NCBI GenBank assembly: GCA_949825045.1
Contig: OX463836.1
Coordinates: 12,231,829 to 12,295,828, forward strand
DNA from: Argyresthia goedartella
Taxonomy: Eukaryota > Arthropoda > Insecta > Lepidoptera > Argyresthiidae
DNA: 64,000 bases
Reading direction: 5' to 3'
Shown here in pieces: positions 43,891 to 54,450 of the stretch. Numbering within the stretch: the first letter of the stretch is position 1; each line of letters starts with the position of its first letter. The translations under genes were made by a program, and so were the position numbers. The notes beneath the pieces were generated by a model. That model worked only from the letters and a program-made list of their open reading frames with translations, had not been told where the DNA came from and did not search any database.

Positions 43891-44106
43891 ATGTACTATC
43901 GAACCAACTGAATCATGACCCTTTTGCCTGATAATTCGTTTGAAACTTTCAAACTTGTAAGATCTATCAAAATGTCAGTGTCTAATCAAATGATAACAAG
44001 TTCGTTACCAAGGAAACCTTCAAGCGAATTTCGACCTACTTGCATTTAAGGGGTTTAGCAAAATAAGCTTATGGTGGGTCATGATTCAGATGGTTCGATA
44101 GTACAT
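43891..44106. mobile_element. MITE with 31-bp terminal inverted repeats
   Basis: Left ATGTACTATCGAACCAACTG followed by AATCATGACCC. The right end reverse complemented is the same except one A/T change. Length 216 bp, no ORF. A TA-type target (GTATGTT/ACATACC) is possible. Confidence 0.85.
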
Positions 44107-44607
44107 ACCTATTTATCTGTAGGATAGGGCTTATCCAAACATTGTGAAACCGGCTCTAAATGTTATATTTAGGTGAATTGTGATTTTAACTATATAGTTG
44201 GCTATGTTATAATTTGATTATAATAGTTAACGTAACATTTAAAAGTAATTATTATTATCATAGTGAAGTAAGAATCGGTGTTAGTTATAGACTTATAGAC
44301 TGTTGGGTTTGAGAAAAAGTACACTGTTTTTATCTTCCTTCAGTTCTTTCGCCTTAGTTTTTTTTTATTATTTCATATTTTTTGATATGACAACATATTC
44401 AACTGGTTATTTCACACTTCAACATTTTAAACTTCGAATTCGATTAGCCGGCGATATTTAATCGATGCAAAAATGAAGATCTATATTTGAGATATTTTTT
44501 CTTCCAACTATCTCGCTAATCTCGCTAAGTCGCTTTAGGGAACAAGTATACCACACACTTATTACCAACTTCATCATGCGCGAAATAAAAAAATGGTATG
44601 TTGCGAC

Positions 44608-44626
44608 CACAGCGCCATCTATTGGG
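44608..44626 (-). promoter_or_regulatory. possible CTCF-like motif
   Basis: The minus strand reads CCCAATAGATGGCGCTGTGG, with the AGATGGCGCT core. It lies between the two convergent genes. Motif resemblance only. Confidence 0.3.
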
Positions 44627-44802
44627 TTTTTAAAAAGCCTGCTGAGACGAGTAATAAAAAGTATATCAACCAGAAAAGAGTATATCAGTCAATCGGTGGA
44701 GTATCTAATAAAAAAAAGTACTACGCCACAAAGTAAACTTGGCATTTTTAAATGATGTATCGTTGGATAGCGTTTTGAAAACATATCCTAAATAAGGTCG
44801 CA

Positions 44803-44990
44803 TCTCTGTGGCGCTGCGGTTGTGGCCTCCGCCTACCATGCAAGAGGTCCCGGGTTCGACCCCGGCTGGGAAAAAGAAAAAAAAACAGACTTGGATGTTA
44901 ATATGTGTGTGACGTCGCTGCTCCTGGTTCCCATGACACAGGGTATCCTAGTGTGGGGCCACGAGCAATGTAAGTGAATGTTTGTTTGTG
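44803..44990 (+). mobile_element. tRNA-derived SINE (family A)
   Basis: TCTGTGGCGCTGCGGTTGTG, CTACCATGCAAGAGGTCCCG, GGTTCGACCCCGGCTGGG, GTGACGTCGCTGCTCCTGGT, GAGCAATGTAAGTGAATG. Confidence 0.8.
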
Positions 44991-45221
44991 TTCCGTTTGT
45001 ATCTGTTTTCTGTTACATCTAAACATTGGACGTCTGTTTAGTATATTTTTCTGTAATTAATTTGACATCTGTATTTTGAAGATGACAGTTGCATTAAAAA
45101 CGTTATTTTTTCTTAAAATACAGGCTGTAACAGAACAGGTAGCAATTTTATAGAGGGAAACAATTCTGTAAAATGTTATCAAGACCTAAAAGCGTATCAA
45201 AGGGGAATCAATAATACACAG

Positions 45222-45481
45222 AGTAAGTAAGCAAAGAGTTTCGTTTATCTGAGGTTACCATGGCGTAATATGAGGTAACCTTGAATTTACTTCAAAATGA
45301 ATCAAAGACTAAACCACTAAAAGTAAGTAAACCAAAATAATGCAGAGTTTAGTTATTCAGATATATGAATTGATCCAGATGTCCATAGAAACTCAGATGA
45401 ATAAAACTCTTTGTTGCTGTTGACAATGCTTATAAGTTACAAGCCTCAGATGAATTATACTCTTTGTGTTACAAACATGCA
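45222..45481. mobile_element. short member of the 'tcatctgaggtta' TIR family
   Basis: Left AAGCAAAGAGTTTCGTTTAT, CTGAGGTTACC. The right end reverse complemented reads ATGTTTGTAACACAAAGAGT, AATTCATCTGAGGCTTGTAA and AACAGCAACAAAGAG. The right arm holds about two copies of the ~54-bp unit that is amplified at 48118-48880. Confidence 0.7.
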
Positions 45482-45603
45482 GTGCCCTATACCAAACATA
45501 TTTGCGTAATCTTCCCCATTGGCTCCTTAAGTCGGCAAAAGTTGTGTGTGTAGAAAGGTAATTTTTTCGCTCTTTTGAAATAATTTGTTCAGAGTGGTCA
45601 TTA

Positions 45604-45688
45604 AATACATGATTTAATTAAGGTATATATTACTAATAAAATAGAAGACATTTTATTACTAATATATACCTTAATTAAATCATGTATT
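45604..45688. repeat. 39-bp-arm hairpin
   Basis: AATACATGATTTAATTAAGG continues to ATAAAAT, a 7-base loop AGAAGAC follows, then the reverse complement with a single mismatch. A very AT-rich cruciform candidate; probably a MITE remnant. Confidence 0.9.
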
Positions 45689-46024
45689 CACTCCTGTTAC
45701 ATTCTGTATGTATTTCTAAGGGTCTGTGTGCAATATTTCACCTTTTTTTAACAATATGTGTAAGCACTACACATAATATATCTGTATTAAGTCGTTGAAA
45801 TTGTATCTAATTAATTGTGTATTTATTATATGACGTTAATTATTAATCGCAATTAAAATATTGAGTTAAAATTTGTGCATTTTTAATAAAAACCTTTATT
45901 AAATCTGTTTGAGCACTAGATACAGACGCGCTCTAAACAGACACACAGACAGACAGAAGCTGGGAACTTATAATATGCCACTTTTCCCGTCGGTGTCTTT
46001 GGCTAGTGTTTTTTTTTTTTCTAA

Positions 46025-46275
46025 TACCTTGGACACTATTTACAGACATCTAGACCCAAACTGGGATTCCCTGTATCTTGGGTACTAGACAACGATACAC
46101 ATACTTACATAGATAAATATTATACTTAGATAGTTGTACGAATTGCACAGGAACGCCATGACTAGGGTACAAACATCCGTTCTCATCAAACAAATATTTG
46201 CCCCCACCGGGACTCGAACCCGGGACTCTTGGCTTCGTAGGCAGGGTCACTGCCGACTCGGCGATTCGGGTCGTG
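46025..46275 (-). mobile_element. tRNA-derived SINE (family B)
   Basis: The minus strand has GCCTACGAAGCCAAGAGTCC, GGGTTCGAGTCCCGGTGGGG (B box) and a body with GTACCCAAGATACAGGGAAT. It matches 50605-50840 closely and 49015-49170 less closely. Confidence 0.8.
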
Positions 46276-46851
46276 GTGTTGTCCCTAGATATTTTCTTCT
46301 AGGCCAAAAAGGAGAAAAAGAAAAGCAAAAAAGGTGTGATTTGTGCAATAAAATCTACAATTAAATTTTAATATTTTTATTGAACATTTTTTGTCTTATG
46401 TATCAATATCACAAATAATATTACATTACGTATTCAAGTATAAAAATACGATAAAATTTCTAAAAAAATCACGGTACAATGTTACGCGCCTCTTTAGAGA
46501 CTTTCACCTACTTTATCTCTTTCATTCTTTTATTTTGAACAATACAAAACGGATATGACACGGCTATCTCGCAATATTTTAATTTAAATAAAGAACAGGA
46601 TGTAGGAAGGAAGCCGCTTTTGAATTTGGAACGATCTCGTCATTCCATTGTCAGTTGCCAAAATTCCCAAATAAGTAGACAATGCTGTAAAGAGAACGGC
46701 TAAAACCCATTGTCAATGTTAACAGATTTTACATACAAACCAGTTTTTAAAGAGATCAAATCTGGCCACCACACAGCAAAACTTTTTATAAAAAATATCA
46801 TCAGCAGCGTTCAAGAATTTTTAAATGACATGTTTAGATTTCTTTATTTTT

Positions 46852-46988
46852 TTATTCCTTCTTCTCTTCCTCCTTTTTCTCCTCTTCTGGGGGGGGAGTG
46901 GGGATCTCGGGGTACTCCAGCTTGGCTCCGTCCTCGCACTTGAAGGTCGGACAGCATACAGGGAACGCAGCTGTCTTGTTCGTCGCTT
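46852..46988 (-). CDS. SVWC (Vago-like) protein, last exon
   Basis: Acceptor CTCTATTGCAG; the exon continues in phase from 47558. It encodes EATNKTAAFPVCCPTFKCED, then GAKLEYPEIPTPPP and an acidic/basic tail EEEKKEEEKKE, then TAA overlapped by AATAAA. FPxCCPxxxC is the diagnostic end of the SVWC fold. The low-complexity charged tail is an addition to the domain. Convergent with Syt7, whose stop is 6.4 kb away. Confidence 0.88.
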
Positions 46989-47557
46989 CTGCAATAGAGA
47001 AACGAGATTCTTTGATCAAATGTCGGGTTTTATGAGACAGTAGTTTATTTCGTTTCGCTAACAGGACCTTTTTCATAATATGAATTACACTTTCTGAATG
47101 TTCACCCATTTACAAGTGACCACATGCCAAATTTTGTTAACAATTTTTAATTACAATTACAAGAAAAAGAAAAAAGATCTGAATGACACATGAAAGTACA
47201 CGACAATAACAAAAAAGAAAAATTTACACAATTTACCCAAAGTTATGTTTAAGTTCTTCTAAGATAAGAATATTTCCAACAATTCAATGCGAAAGCGGCT
47301 GTGGTGTCGTAAAATCTATATGGAAAGTGAAGGTGCCTGCGAACATTAGGATGTTATATGCATTACATATCCAGCTGTCTTTTGTTTTGTGTGTATCTAC
47401 TGTCTATGATGTAATATATATTATAGCACCAGTGTGAACGTGCTCATAGACAAAGTATAGCGAACGATATTTTTTTACATCTTGAGATGTTGAGCACAGT
47501 CTGAAGGCTGAGAGTAAAAAAATAAAGTGAAAGCTAAAAGTGAAAATAATGACCTAC
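46989..47557 (-). other. intron of the SVWC gene
   Basis: 569-bp intron with GTAGGT donor and TTGCAG acceptor on the minus strand. AT-rich, no repeat recognised. Confidence 0.8.
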
Positions 47558-47746
47558 CAGTGTCAAGGCTGCACTTGGGGTTCGCCAGCGGCAGGGGTCC
47601 GCAGTCCTCCACCAGCTCGAGGAGTCTGGGGGGCTGGTCCTCACTGACGATGCAGGTGGACCGTCCGCAGAAGGGGGTCAGCTCCCAGGTGGTGCCGGGC
47701 TCGACTGTGGCGCAGCGGGTGGATGCGAAACACATGCCTGGGAAGT
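47558..47746 (-). CDS. SVWC (Vago-like) secreted protein, cysteine-rich exon
   Basis: Single-domain von Willebrand factor C proteins are small secreted arthropod proteins; the best known, Vago, is induced by infection and acts as a signalling molecule, while others respond to nutrition. Acceptor CCCCCTTACAG, donor ACTG/GTAGGT. The exon encodes FPGMCFASTRCATVEPGTTW, ELTPFCGRSTCIVSEDQPPR and LLELVEDCGPLPLANPKCSL. With the last exon this gives the eight-Cys SVWC pattern plus one extra Cys (STRCA), an odd number for a secreted domain. The N-terminal signal peptide must be on an upstream exon (above 47746), which I could not find. Domain call firm; a specific role is not inferable. Confidence 0.88.
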
Positions 47747-47799
47747 CTGTAAGGGGGCAAAATTACCAGTTACTTAAAGGCATCTTACCTATTTCCTAA

Positions 47800-48085
47800 T
47801 TTGCTACTAGACAAAGGGCATGAAAGTGTTTTTATGGACTGTCAAAACACTGTTAAACTTCGAGTGTTGTATACAAACATATACTAAGTGGCGTCGTTTA
47901 TCCATTCATTCAAAAGTATGTTTAAAAAACATAACTGCTGGAAATATATACAATTCTGATATCGACGAGTCTTTTTGCGTACAATGCCTCAACGTCTGAT
48001 ATGTATAATATTTTGATTTGTTATGCTATTCCTAGTCAAGTAGCTGATGGGGAAGACTACATAAAAAAAAATTGGTTGAGGGCAC
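47800..48085. other. upstream intron of the SVWC gene
   Basis: No signal-peptide-like exon seen on the minus strand here. Contains a 'ctgctggaaatat' scrap shared with 7108-7120. Confidence 0.35.
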
Positions 48086-48117
48086 TATGTTTGTAATACA
48101 AAGAGTTTCATTCATCT

Positions 48118-48880
48118 GAGGTTAGTAACTTGATAAATATTGTTGTCAGCAACAAAGTTTTTAATTCATCTGAGGTTAGTAACTTGATAAATATTGTTAT
48201 CAGCAACAAAGTTTTTAATTCATCTGAGGTTAGTAACTTGATAAATATTGTTGTCAGCAACAAAGTTTTCAATTCATCTGAAGTTAGTAACTTGATAAAT
48301 ATTGTTGTCAGCAACAAAGTTTTTAATTCATCTGAGGTTAGTAACTTGATAAATATTGTTGTCAGCAACAAAGTTTTCAATTCATCTGAAGTTAGTAACT
48401 TGATAAATATTGTTGTCAGCAACAAAGTTTTTAATTCATCTGAGGTTAGTAACTTGATAAAGATTGTTGTCAGCAACAAAGTTTTTAATTCATCTGAGGT
48501 TAGTAACTTGATAAATATTGTTGTCAGCAACAAAGTTTTCAATTCATCTGAAGTTAGTAACTTGATAAATATTGTTGTCAGCAACAAAGTTTTTAATTCA
48601 TCTGAGGTTAGTAACTTGATAAAGATTGTTGTCAGCAACAAAGTTTTTAATTCATCTGAGGTTAGTAACTTGATAAATATTGTTGTCAGCAACAAAGTTT
48701 TCAATTCATCTGAAGTTAGTAACTTGATAAATATTGTTGTCAGCAACAAAGTTTTTAATTCATCTGAGGTTAGTAACTTGATAAATATTGTTGTCAGCAA
48801 CAAAGTTTTTAATTCATATGTGGTTTGTAACTTGATAAACATTGTCATCAGCAACAAAGAGCTTCATTCATCTCAAGTTC
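48118..48880. repeat. 54-bp minisatellite, about 14 copies, open on both strands
   Basis: Unit GTTAGTAACTTGATAAATAT, TGTTGTCAGCAACAAAGTTT, TTAATTCATCTGAG (54 bp, 18 codons). Since 54 is a multiple of three and no stop falls in one frame, the + strand repeats VSNLINIVVSNKVFNSSE and the minus strand DELKTLLLTTIFIKLLTS. Diagnostic variants (GAA for GAG, TTTTC for TTTTT, AAAG for AAAT) recur in blocks, so the array has higher-order dimer and trimer structure. Likely non-coding. Confidence 0.93.
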
Positions 48881-49014
48881 TATGTAAATCTGGATATTGA
48901 AGAAACTGTTTGCATAAATTAGCTTTACTTACTTCTCTGTGATTAAATTAAATTAAAAAAAAATATATTTTCGAGGAAAATCTTACACAAATCGAACTAC
49001 AAGCTCAACAAGGC

Positions 49015-49170
49015 TTGTGTTATGGCTACTAGACGACGATATATTTTACATAGATAAATACTTAAGTAAATACATAGAATACATCCAAGACTAAGAAACA
49101 ACCGGGATTCGAACCCAGGGCCGCCAGCTTCGTAGGCATGGTCACTACCCGCTAGGCTAAACCGGTAGTC
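49015..49170 (-). mobile_element. tRNA-derived SINE (family B), diverged
   Basis: Minus strand: GCCTACGAAGCTGGCGGCCC, GGGTTCGAATCCCGGTTG. Body similar to 46025 with TACATAGATAAATA on the + strand. Confidence 0.7.
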
Positions 49171-49349
49171 CTTTGTAAGTAACCTCAGACGAACCATATT
49201 CTTTGTTGGTGTTGACAATGTTTATCAAGTTACTAACCTCATGAATAAAACTCGTTGTTTTACAAACATGCACATCAATCATGGTTATCTTCCCCTTGGC
49301 ATGACTGAGTAGTCCACTTATTTCCTCACCAAACCTTTTGCGCCCTCTA

Positions 49350-49499
49350 ACGGCCGATCCCAATAACCTATCTTCTATCCATAATCTGCAGATTTGAGAC
49401 TGCTAGTGTCAAATCTGATATAAATCCCATAGCGCAACTGTCAAATGTGACGCGTCATCTGCAGATCACGGATAGAGATAGGTTATTGGGATCGTCCGT
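49350..49499. mobile_element. MITE with 'cgatcccaataacctatct' ends
   Basis: Left CGGCCGATCCCAATAACCTA. Right end reverse complemented CGGACGATCCCAATAACCTA. Arms about 43 bp, reaching ATCTGCAGAT. Flanking TAA on both sides would be a 3-bp duplication, as for PIF/Harbinger elements. Length 150 bp. Confidence 0.85.
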
Positions 49500-50224
49500 A
49501 AGTGGAACTAATTTGGCAGTTTGCTTCCACATTGGTGAAGATAGGATCGCTGTGATATATCAGCATCATCAACATTCTTCCGTACGAGGTGGCATTGGCA
49601 CAGTAATGCCCACGTAGAGTAAGTTATTCAATAGTTCATGATACAGCTCTGGATATTTGACGGGTTTCTGGTTTCGACCCGTGGATCCACTGGCTAGACC
49701 CACTGGTTGGTCCACAGGGAATGGATATAACCTTAGGTCCACTGACTGCCAAAACGTTGCAAGTGGGGTCACGGGTAAAAATAAATTCTCCGTGGACCCA
49801 CCGGCATAGAAAAATAGTAGGCGATGGTTTTAGACAGCTTAACCTTTTTGACAGGTGTCAATAGGTATATTTGACAGGTGTCACTATTTTTTGGAAGGTA
49901 TCACTATTTTTGACAGGTGAAATCGTTTACCTGTCAAACATCGGTTTTCGTTTAAAGGGTTCATGTAGCATAAAGCATAATGCATTATTTTTCCGCAACT
50001 AACAACTAGCTAGGTAGCTATAAAAAGTTATCTCTGCACATTTCACAGAAAAATGTATGGGCTAATTGAATAAATAAAAGTACAACTCTCATTGGAGGGA
50101 AATGCTTCATTTTTGGCGTTTGCTCATATCAATGATAATGATAAAATTCCTTCAAATATCAAAAGTTAATCATTAATTTATTGATTTGGCCCAATGGTGT
50201 TTCGTCTTATAAGAAAATATCCCG
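49500..50224. other. intergenic, weak repeats only
   Basis: 49845-49920 has four 'ttgacaggtgtcac'-like repeats related to the MITE at 7311. No gene recognised. Confidence 0.4.
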
Positions 50225-50460
50225 TTGAAGGGTGCCAAACGGCACGCTATTACTTATAAGCCTCCGCTGTCCGTCCGTCTGTCTGCCTGCTGTCACCGGG
50301 CTCAATCTGATGAACGTAACATATGGTTCATATTATGATAAGTAGAAAGTTGAAACTTTCACAGAACGTGTACTTCTGTTGCCTCTACAGCAACAAATGA
50401 AATACTGTACGAGACTCTATCCAATAAAGGGGGTCTTCATATACACGAGAGTTGTTTCAT
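50225..50460 (+). repeat. family V-like repeat
   Basis: GGGTGCCAAACGGCACGCTA, TCCGCTGTCCGTCCGTCTGT, TGTACTTCTGTTGCCTCTAC; same layout as 33532-33945. Confidence 0.6.
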
Positions 50461-50604
50461 TATCCCAGCCCAAATTATTTGCCGACCAAATCAGCGTCTT
50501 TCAAATGTTATCGACAATGGCTTGACGCAATTGCTTGACGACGTGCTCTAGTCGTGGGAGTTGGTGCGAGGCTCGAAACCTAGTTAATAAATAAATAAAT
50601 AATA

Positions 50605-50840
50605 CCTTGGACACTATTTACACACATTCATCTAGCCCCAAACTAGGATTCTCTGTATCTTGGGTACTAGACAACGAATCACGTACTTATATAGATAAAT
50701 ATACTTAGATAGTTAAACAGCCATGACTAGGGTACAGAAATCAGTTCTCATCAAAAAAAAATTGCCCTTACCGGGACTCGAACCCGGGAACCTTGGCTTC
50801 GTAGGCAGGGTCACTGCCGACTAGTCCATTCGGGTAGTCA
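50605..50840 (-). mobile_element. tRNA-derived SINE (family B)
   Basis: Minus strand: GACTAGTCGGCAGTGACCCT, GCCTACGAAGCCAAGGTTCC, GGGTTCGAGTCCCGGTAAGG; body GTACCCAAGATACAGAGAAT. Close to 46025-46275. Confidence 0.82.
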
Positions 50841-51479
50841 AACGTCAGAGATAAACTTCTTTTGTTTTATTATTTTTGTCCTCAAGTTGTTTTGAACGAT
50901 GCTACAGAAGCATTCGTTGGCCTCGCAACCCGCACCGACCGATATTTCGTATCTCTCTCTTACATCCCGTATAAAGTCGTAACAATTCTCTTGCCATTTC
51001 ATACCACTATTAGAAAATAACAGACAGCGAACCATTTCGCCTACAGTTGCAATCTCGTCCAGTTGAACCTTTTATTTCCTACGCCATAAGGACTACATTC
51101 GTTCTGAAGAGTCACTTGGGCTTGCTGTTGGTTAACTTGTTAGAAAGCTGCTGGTATGACTAAGCTTCAGTTCATTTGAATACTATTACTGTCTAGAAGT
51201 GGTAAAGTGTATTCCGTAATAACAAGGAACTGGCTGTTTGGCCAGTGTGGGCACTGTGCCTATGCCATCTCGAATGGGATAAAACGCGCGCATTATTTGT
51301 GGATTGCTTTGTATGGAAATAAATCATAAAATATTTGGCCTTATTGTTGTAAAATGTAAAACCTAAATCTAAATAACCTAAATCAGTAAAAATGTAGAAA
51401 GAATAATCACCAAATTAAAAACTTCAGAAGCTTGACTCCAAGTTCAAGCCCTATTTCTTCCTCCCCGGTCGGCAAACGA
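50841..51479. other. intergenic, nothing recognised
   Basis: No gene, RNA or clear repeat. A minus ORF at 50838-51035 (YEISVGAGCEANECFCSIVQ) has no recognised homology. Confidence 0.35.
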
Positions 51480-51720
51480 ATTAACTGTATATACATGAAA
51501 AGTCCTCGTCAAAACTTTTGCTGCACGGGACCACAAACCAAAACGTCGCTGCGTTTATATTTTTTTCATTTGTTGATTTTTGATAAAATTTATATGGGAC
51601 CACCTCTGAAGTGTGACCTACCGATCAAAAAAATAATTATCGAAATCGGTTAATAATTGACGGAGAAATCGCGTAACAAACACACAAACATAAACAGACT
51701 AATTGAGATCCTCCTCCTTT
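51480..51720 (+). repeat. dispersed LINE/SINE 3'-end type repeat
   Basis: CTACCGATCAAAAAAATAAT, ATCGAAATCGGTTAATAATT, CGTAACAAACACACAAAC. Similar ends at 58925-59055 and 63600-63780. Family identity uncertain. Confidence 0.45.
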
Positions 51721-51789
51721 TTTAAGGTTAAAAATGGCAACATAAGTGACATATTATCGGATTACTGCGTATTTTATCAGATAAGTCAG

Positions 51790-52130
51790 TCAATTATTTG
51801 TTAATGGACATAAAAAAAATAATTTGCACATCAAATATCAGGCAAAATGCTGCGCGGTAGCTTAGGCGAAGTGGTAAAGGGGGTGAGCGAAGCGAAGCCC
51901 CCTTTATCCTTCTTATAAGGTTGAACATGTAAGAATAACAAAAATACTTAAAAGGTAAAAAGTTTTTTTGCTGATCCTTTATTGCTGTGAGAATCAGTAT
52001 TTTTGATGTGCGATTACGAGCCAACAAAAATATTTAAAACATAAACTTGTACACATAAAATAAAAAACAAAAAAAGTGTTTTTGCTGATCCTGTTTTGCA
52101 CAGGCAAATCAGTATTTTTGATTTGCGATT
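51790..52130 (+). repeat. family F repeat
   Basis: TATCAGGCAAAATGCTGCGC, GGTAAAGGGGGTGAGCGAAG, CGAAGCCCCCTTTATCCTTC, AAGGTTGAACATGTAAGAAT, then two 'tttttgctgatcct' repeats absent from the 26615 copy. Confidence 0.7.
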
Positions 52131-52660
52131 TTGCGACTAGCCTTTTTTAAAACACGCAGTATTTTGCAAATGTTGGCATCATGTGCCGATGTGCATTATT
52201 AACCGCCGGATTATTTATGCGTTAAGCCCCGCGCTGTGAAGATTACCCAACAAGAGAGCAAGGAGGTCGGTTGCGAAATCAGACCCTCTTCGGCATGTAA
52301 GTTGGCAGCCTTGGTACACGGCCTAGATTCGACTGTGCGAATTAAATTTGCAAGATACTGAACTGCGGTAGGTCACATACTAAACTACTAAGCTAAGTCT
52401 GCGGTCTAGGCCTGTCACACAAACTCCGTCTCATGTCCACAGACGCCGAAACAAAACATGCTTCAAGGTTGACATGAGAAAATATTTAAAGTCGCGTGAA
52501 GTAGCATTTCCTATGAATATGTATGTATTTATAAATATATATACATATATTTAATATTTATTTATATTACAATTCATATTTTAGTTTAGCTTCACTCTAC
52601 AGAGTAAAGCTCAGATTAAAGAATTTCTTTGTTTAATTGTAGTCATTAAAGGGAAATATT
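52131..52660. other. intergenic, nothing recognised
   Basis: Includes a (TATA)-rich stretch at 52515-52560; no gene. Confidence 0.35.
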
Positions 52661-52870
52661 AAACTGCACATCAATAATACTGATTTCCACAGCAAATGTA
52701 CTGATTTTCACAGGAAATTTCGGGGCAAATTACTGCGGTAGCTTAGGTGAAGGGTTCGTATTAGGTTGAACATGTATTAGGTTGAACATGTAAGAACAAC
52801 AAAAACACCTAAAACATAAAAAGTGTTTTTGCTGATCCTTTTCGCCTGTGCAATTAAATTCTACCCGTCA
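52661..52870 (+). repeat. family F repeat, short variant
   Basis: ACTGATTTTCACAGGAAATT, TACTGCGGTAGCTTAGGTGA, and TATTAGGTTGAACATGTA twice in tandem (52750-52791). It has the 'ttttgctgatcctttt' end as at 51790. Confidence 0.65.
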
Positions 52871-52899
52871 TTAAATTGACTTGACTTTTATGCCAAATT

Positions 52900-52945
52900 G
52901 TTGCGAGAGGTCCCGGGTTCGATCCCCCGCTGGAGATTTTAAAAA
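52900..52945 (+). mobile_element. SINE family A scrap
   Basis: GCGAGAGGTCCCGGGTTCGA and TCCCCCGCTGG only; the 5' and 3' parts are missing. Confidence 0.6.
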
Positions 52946-53796
52946 ATCCCGAATAGAATAGAAAAAAATAGGATTAGATGACGTTTTGCCAGCAGTTAGC
53001 AAGATGACAACATGAATGGCTTCAATATAAGGATGGTAGGCTGTACCTTCGCTCTACTTGGCGGGGGCACTGCCGGACTCCCAGATTATAGGTTCGAAAG
53101 TGGCAGTATACCTATAGACGGTCTGGTGACTATTAGATTCGCTATTGAACCGAGAGCCAATTTCACTTTCACTTTTCACTTCACGTTCTGAATCAGCTTC
53201 CGCACTCTCTTGGTGCCTAATATCGTTTGCAATTGGCGCTAATAAGATTTGTTTGAAATTATTTATTGGTACAGTCAGCATCAGATATATATAAGCGCGC
53301 AAGCTACTTAAATAGATCAACACATCCTACATCCTGTGTTAACATGGACTTTGACATAATTTTGACACTTTGGCTGTGTAGATATTTCTGGTTGTTTATG
53401 ATCTTCTTATGATAGTCTTCTTAGACTAAAAACAAAGAACAAGAAGTTTGTAAAAAGATATCTTGATTAGGGAGTATGATAACATATCTTTGGTAGCGCC
53501 TTGAGAAACGTATACACATTTATGTCTATTCATGTAGCGCTGGTCATTAAAACCAATGTGTATTGTGACTTTCCTAAACTTTCATTGAATTTTTATTTAA
53601 ATATTCTCATGCCTATAAAACATATTACGTCAATACAAATTATATAAGCCCTTTGATTATTTTAATAAATACATTTTTTATTTTATATACACATAAATAT
53701 TATTTGACATATGTCAAAAAAGACGCCAGGCTTTTGAACAGCAGTATTATGTAATTCAAATTTATAATTCAATAGCATTTGCATTCGAACTATGTG

Positions 53797-54075
53797 ACGC
53801 AGGCAGAGTGCGAGGTTCGTTAGGTATCAGATTTGACGCAGGCAGAGTGCGAGGTTCGTTAGGTATCAGATATTTGACGCAGGCAGAGTGCGAGGTTCGT
53901 TAGGTATCAGATTTGACGCAGGCAGAGTGCGAGGTTCGTTAGGTATCAGATATTTGACGCAGGCAGAGTGCGAGGTTCGTTAGGTATCAGATTTGACGCA
54001 GGCAGAGTGCGAGGTTCGTTAGGTATCAGATATTTGACGCAGGCAGAGTGCGAGGTTCGTTAGGTATCAGATTTT
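53797..54075 (+). repeat. 7-copy minisatellite with alternating 39/41-bp units
   Basis: Unit GACGCAGGCAGAGTGCGAGG, TTCGTTAGGTATCAGAT, then either TT or ATTT. The two spacer forms alternate strictly, so the true period is an 80-bp dimer. Copies are otherwise identical. It abuts a family F copy on the right. Confidence 0.93.
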
Positions 54076-54450
54076 GACAAAATTTTGTTGTTATATATTT
54101 TTGGCTTATGTTTAAACGATCACCAAAAACGCACCTATTTTACTACCAATAAATTCGAAACGACCGCCAGAATTAATAAGCGACCACCAAATTGTGCTTG
54201 GATAAATGATTAACAAACTTCTTTTTATGTTTTGTGTACCTATACTTAAGTTTATGTTTTAAGTAAGTATTTTTGTTGTCCTTACATGTTCAATCTAACA
54301 CGAAGGATAAAGGGGGTTTCGCTTTAACCCCCTTTAACCTTCACCTAAGCTACCGCAGTATTTTGCCCTGATATAGCATTTACCCATGACCCAAAATGGA
54401 TAGATCATTTACCCATTTTGGGTAGGAAAATAATATTTTGGTGATCATTA
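54076..54450 (-). repeat. family F repeat
   Basis: Minus-strand order as in 26615 and 62765: CCTACCCAAAATGGGTAAAT, GGTAGCTTAGGTGAAGG, GGGTTAAAGCGAAACCCCCT, AGATTGAACATGTAAGGAC, ending in AACATAAGCC near 54100. Confidence 0.72.

Larger units (their letters stand above)
48086..49271. mobile_element. TIR element carrying a 54-bp minisatellite
   Basis: Left end ATGTTTGTAATACAAAGAGT, TTCATTCATCTGAGGTTAG. The right end, reverse complemented, is ATGTTTGTAAAACAACGAGT, TTTATTCATGAGGTTAGTAA and GATAAACATTGTCAACACC. The left arm is expanded into an array (48118-48880); the right arm has one to two units. A family B SINE lies inside at 49015-49170. It is in the upstream region of the SVWC gene. Confidence 0.75.

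Noticed and set aside
48130..48900. Long ORFs on both strands (256 and 249 aa, 18-residue periodic)
   Set aside because: They follow from a 54-bp tandem repeat whose unit has stop-free frames on both strands; no start context, splice sites or homology, and the array belongs to a transposon arm.
53797..54075. CRISPR-like array
   Set aside because: The genome is eukaryotic, and the units are contiguous tandem copies without unique spacers.
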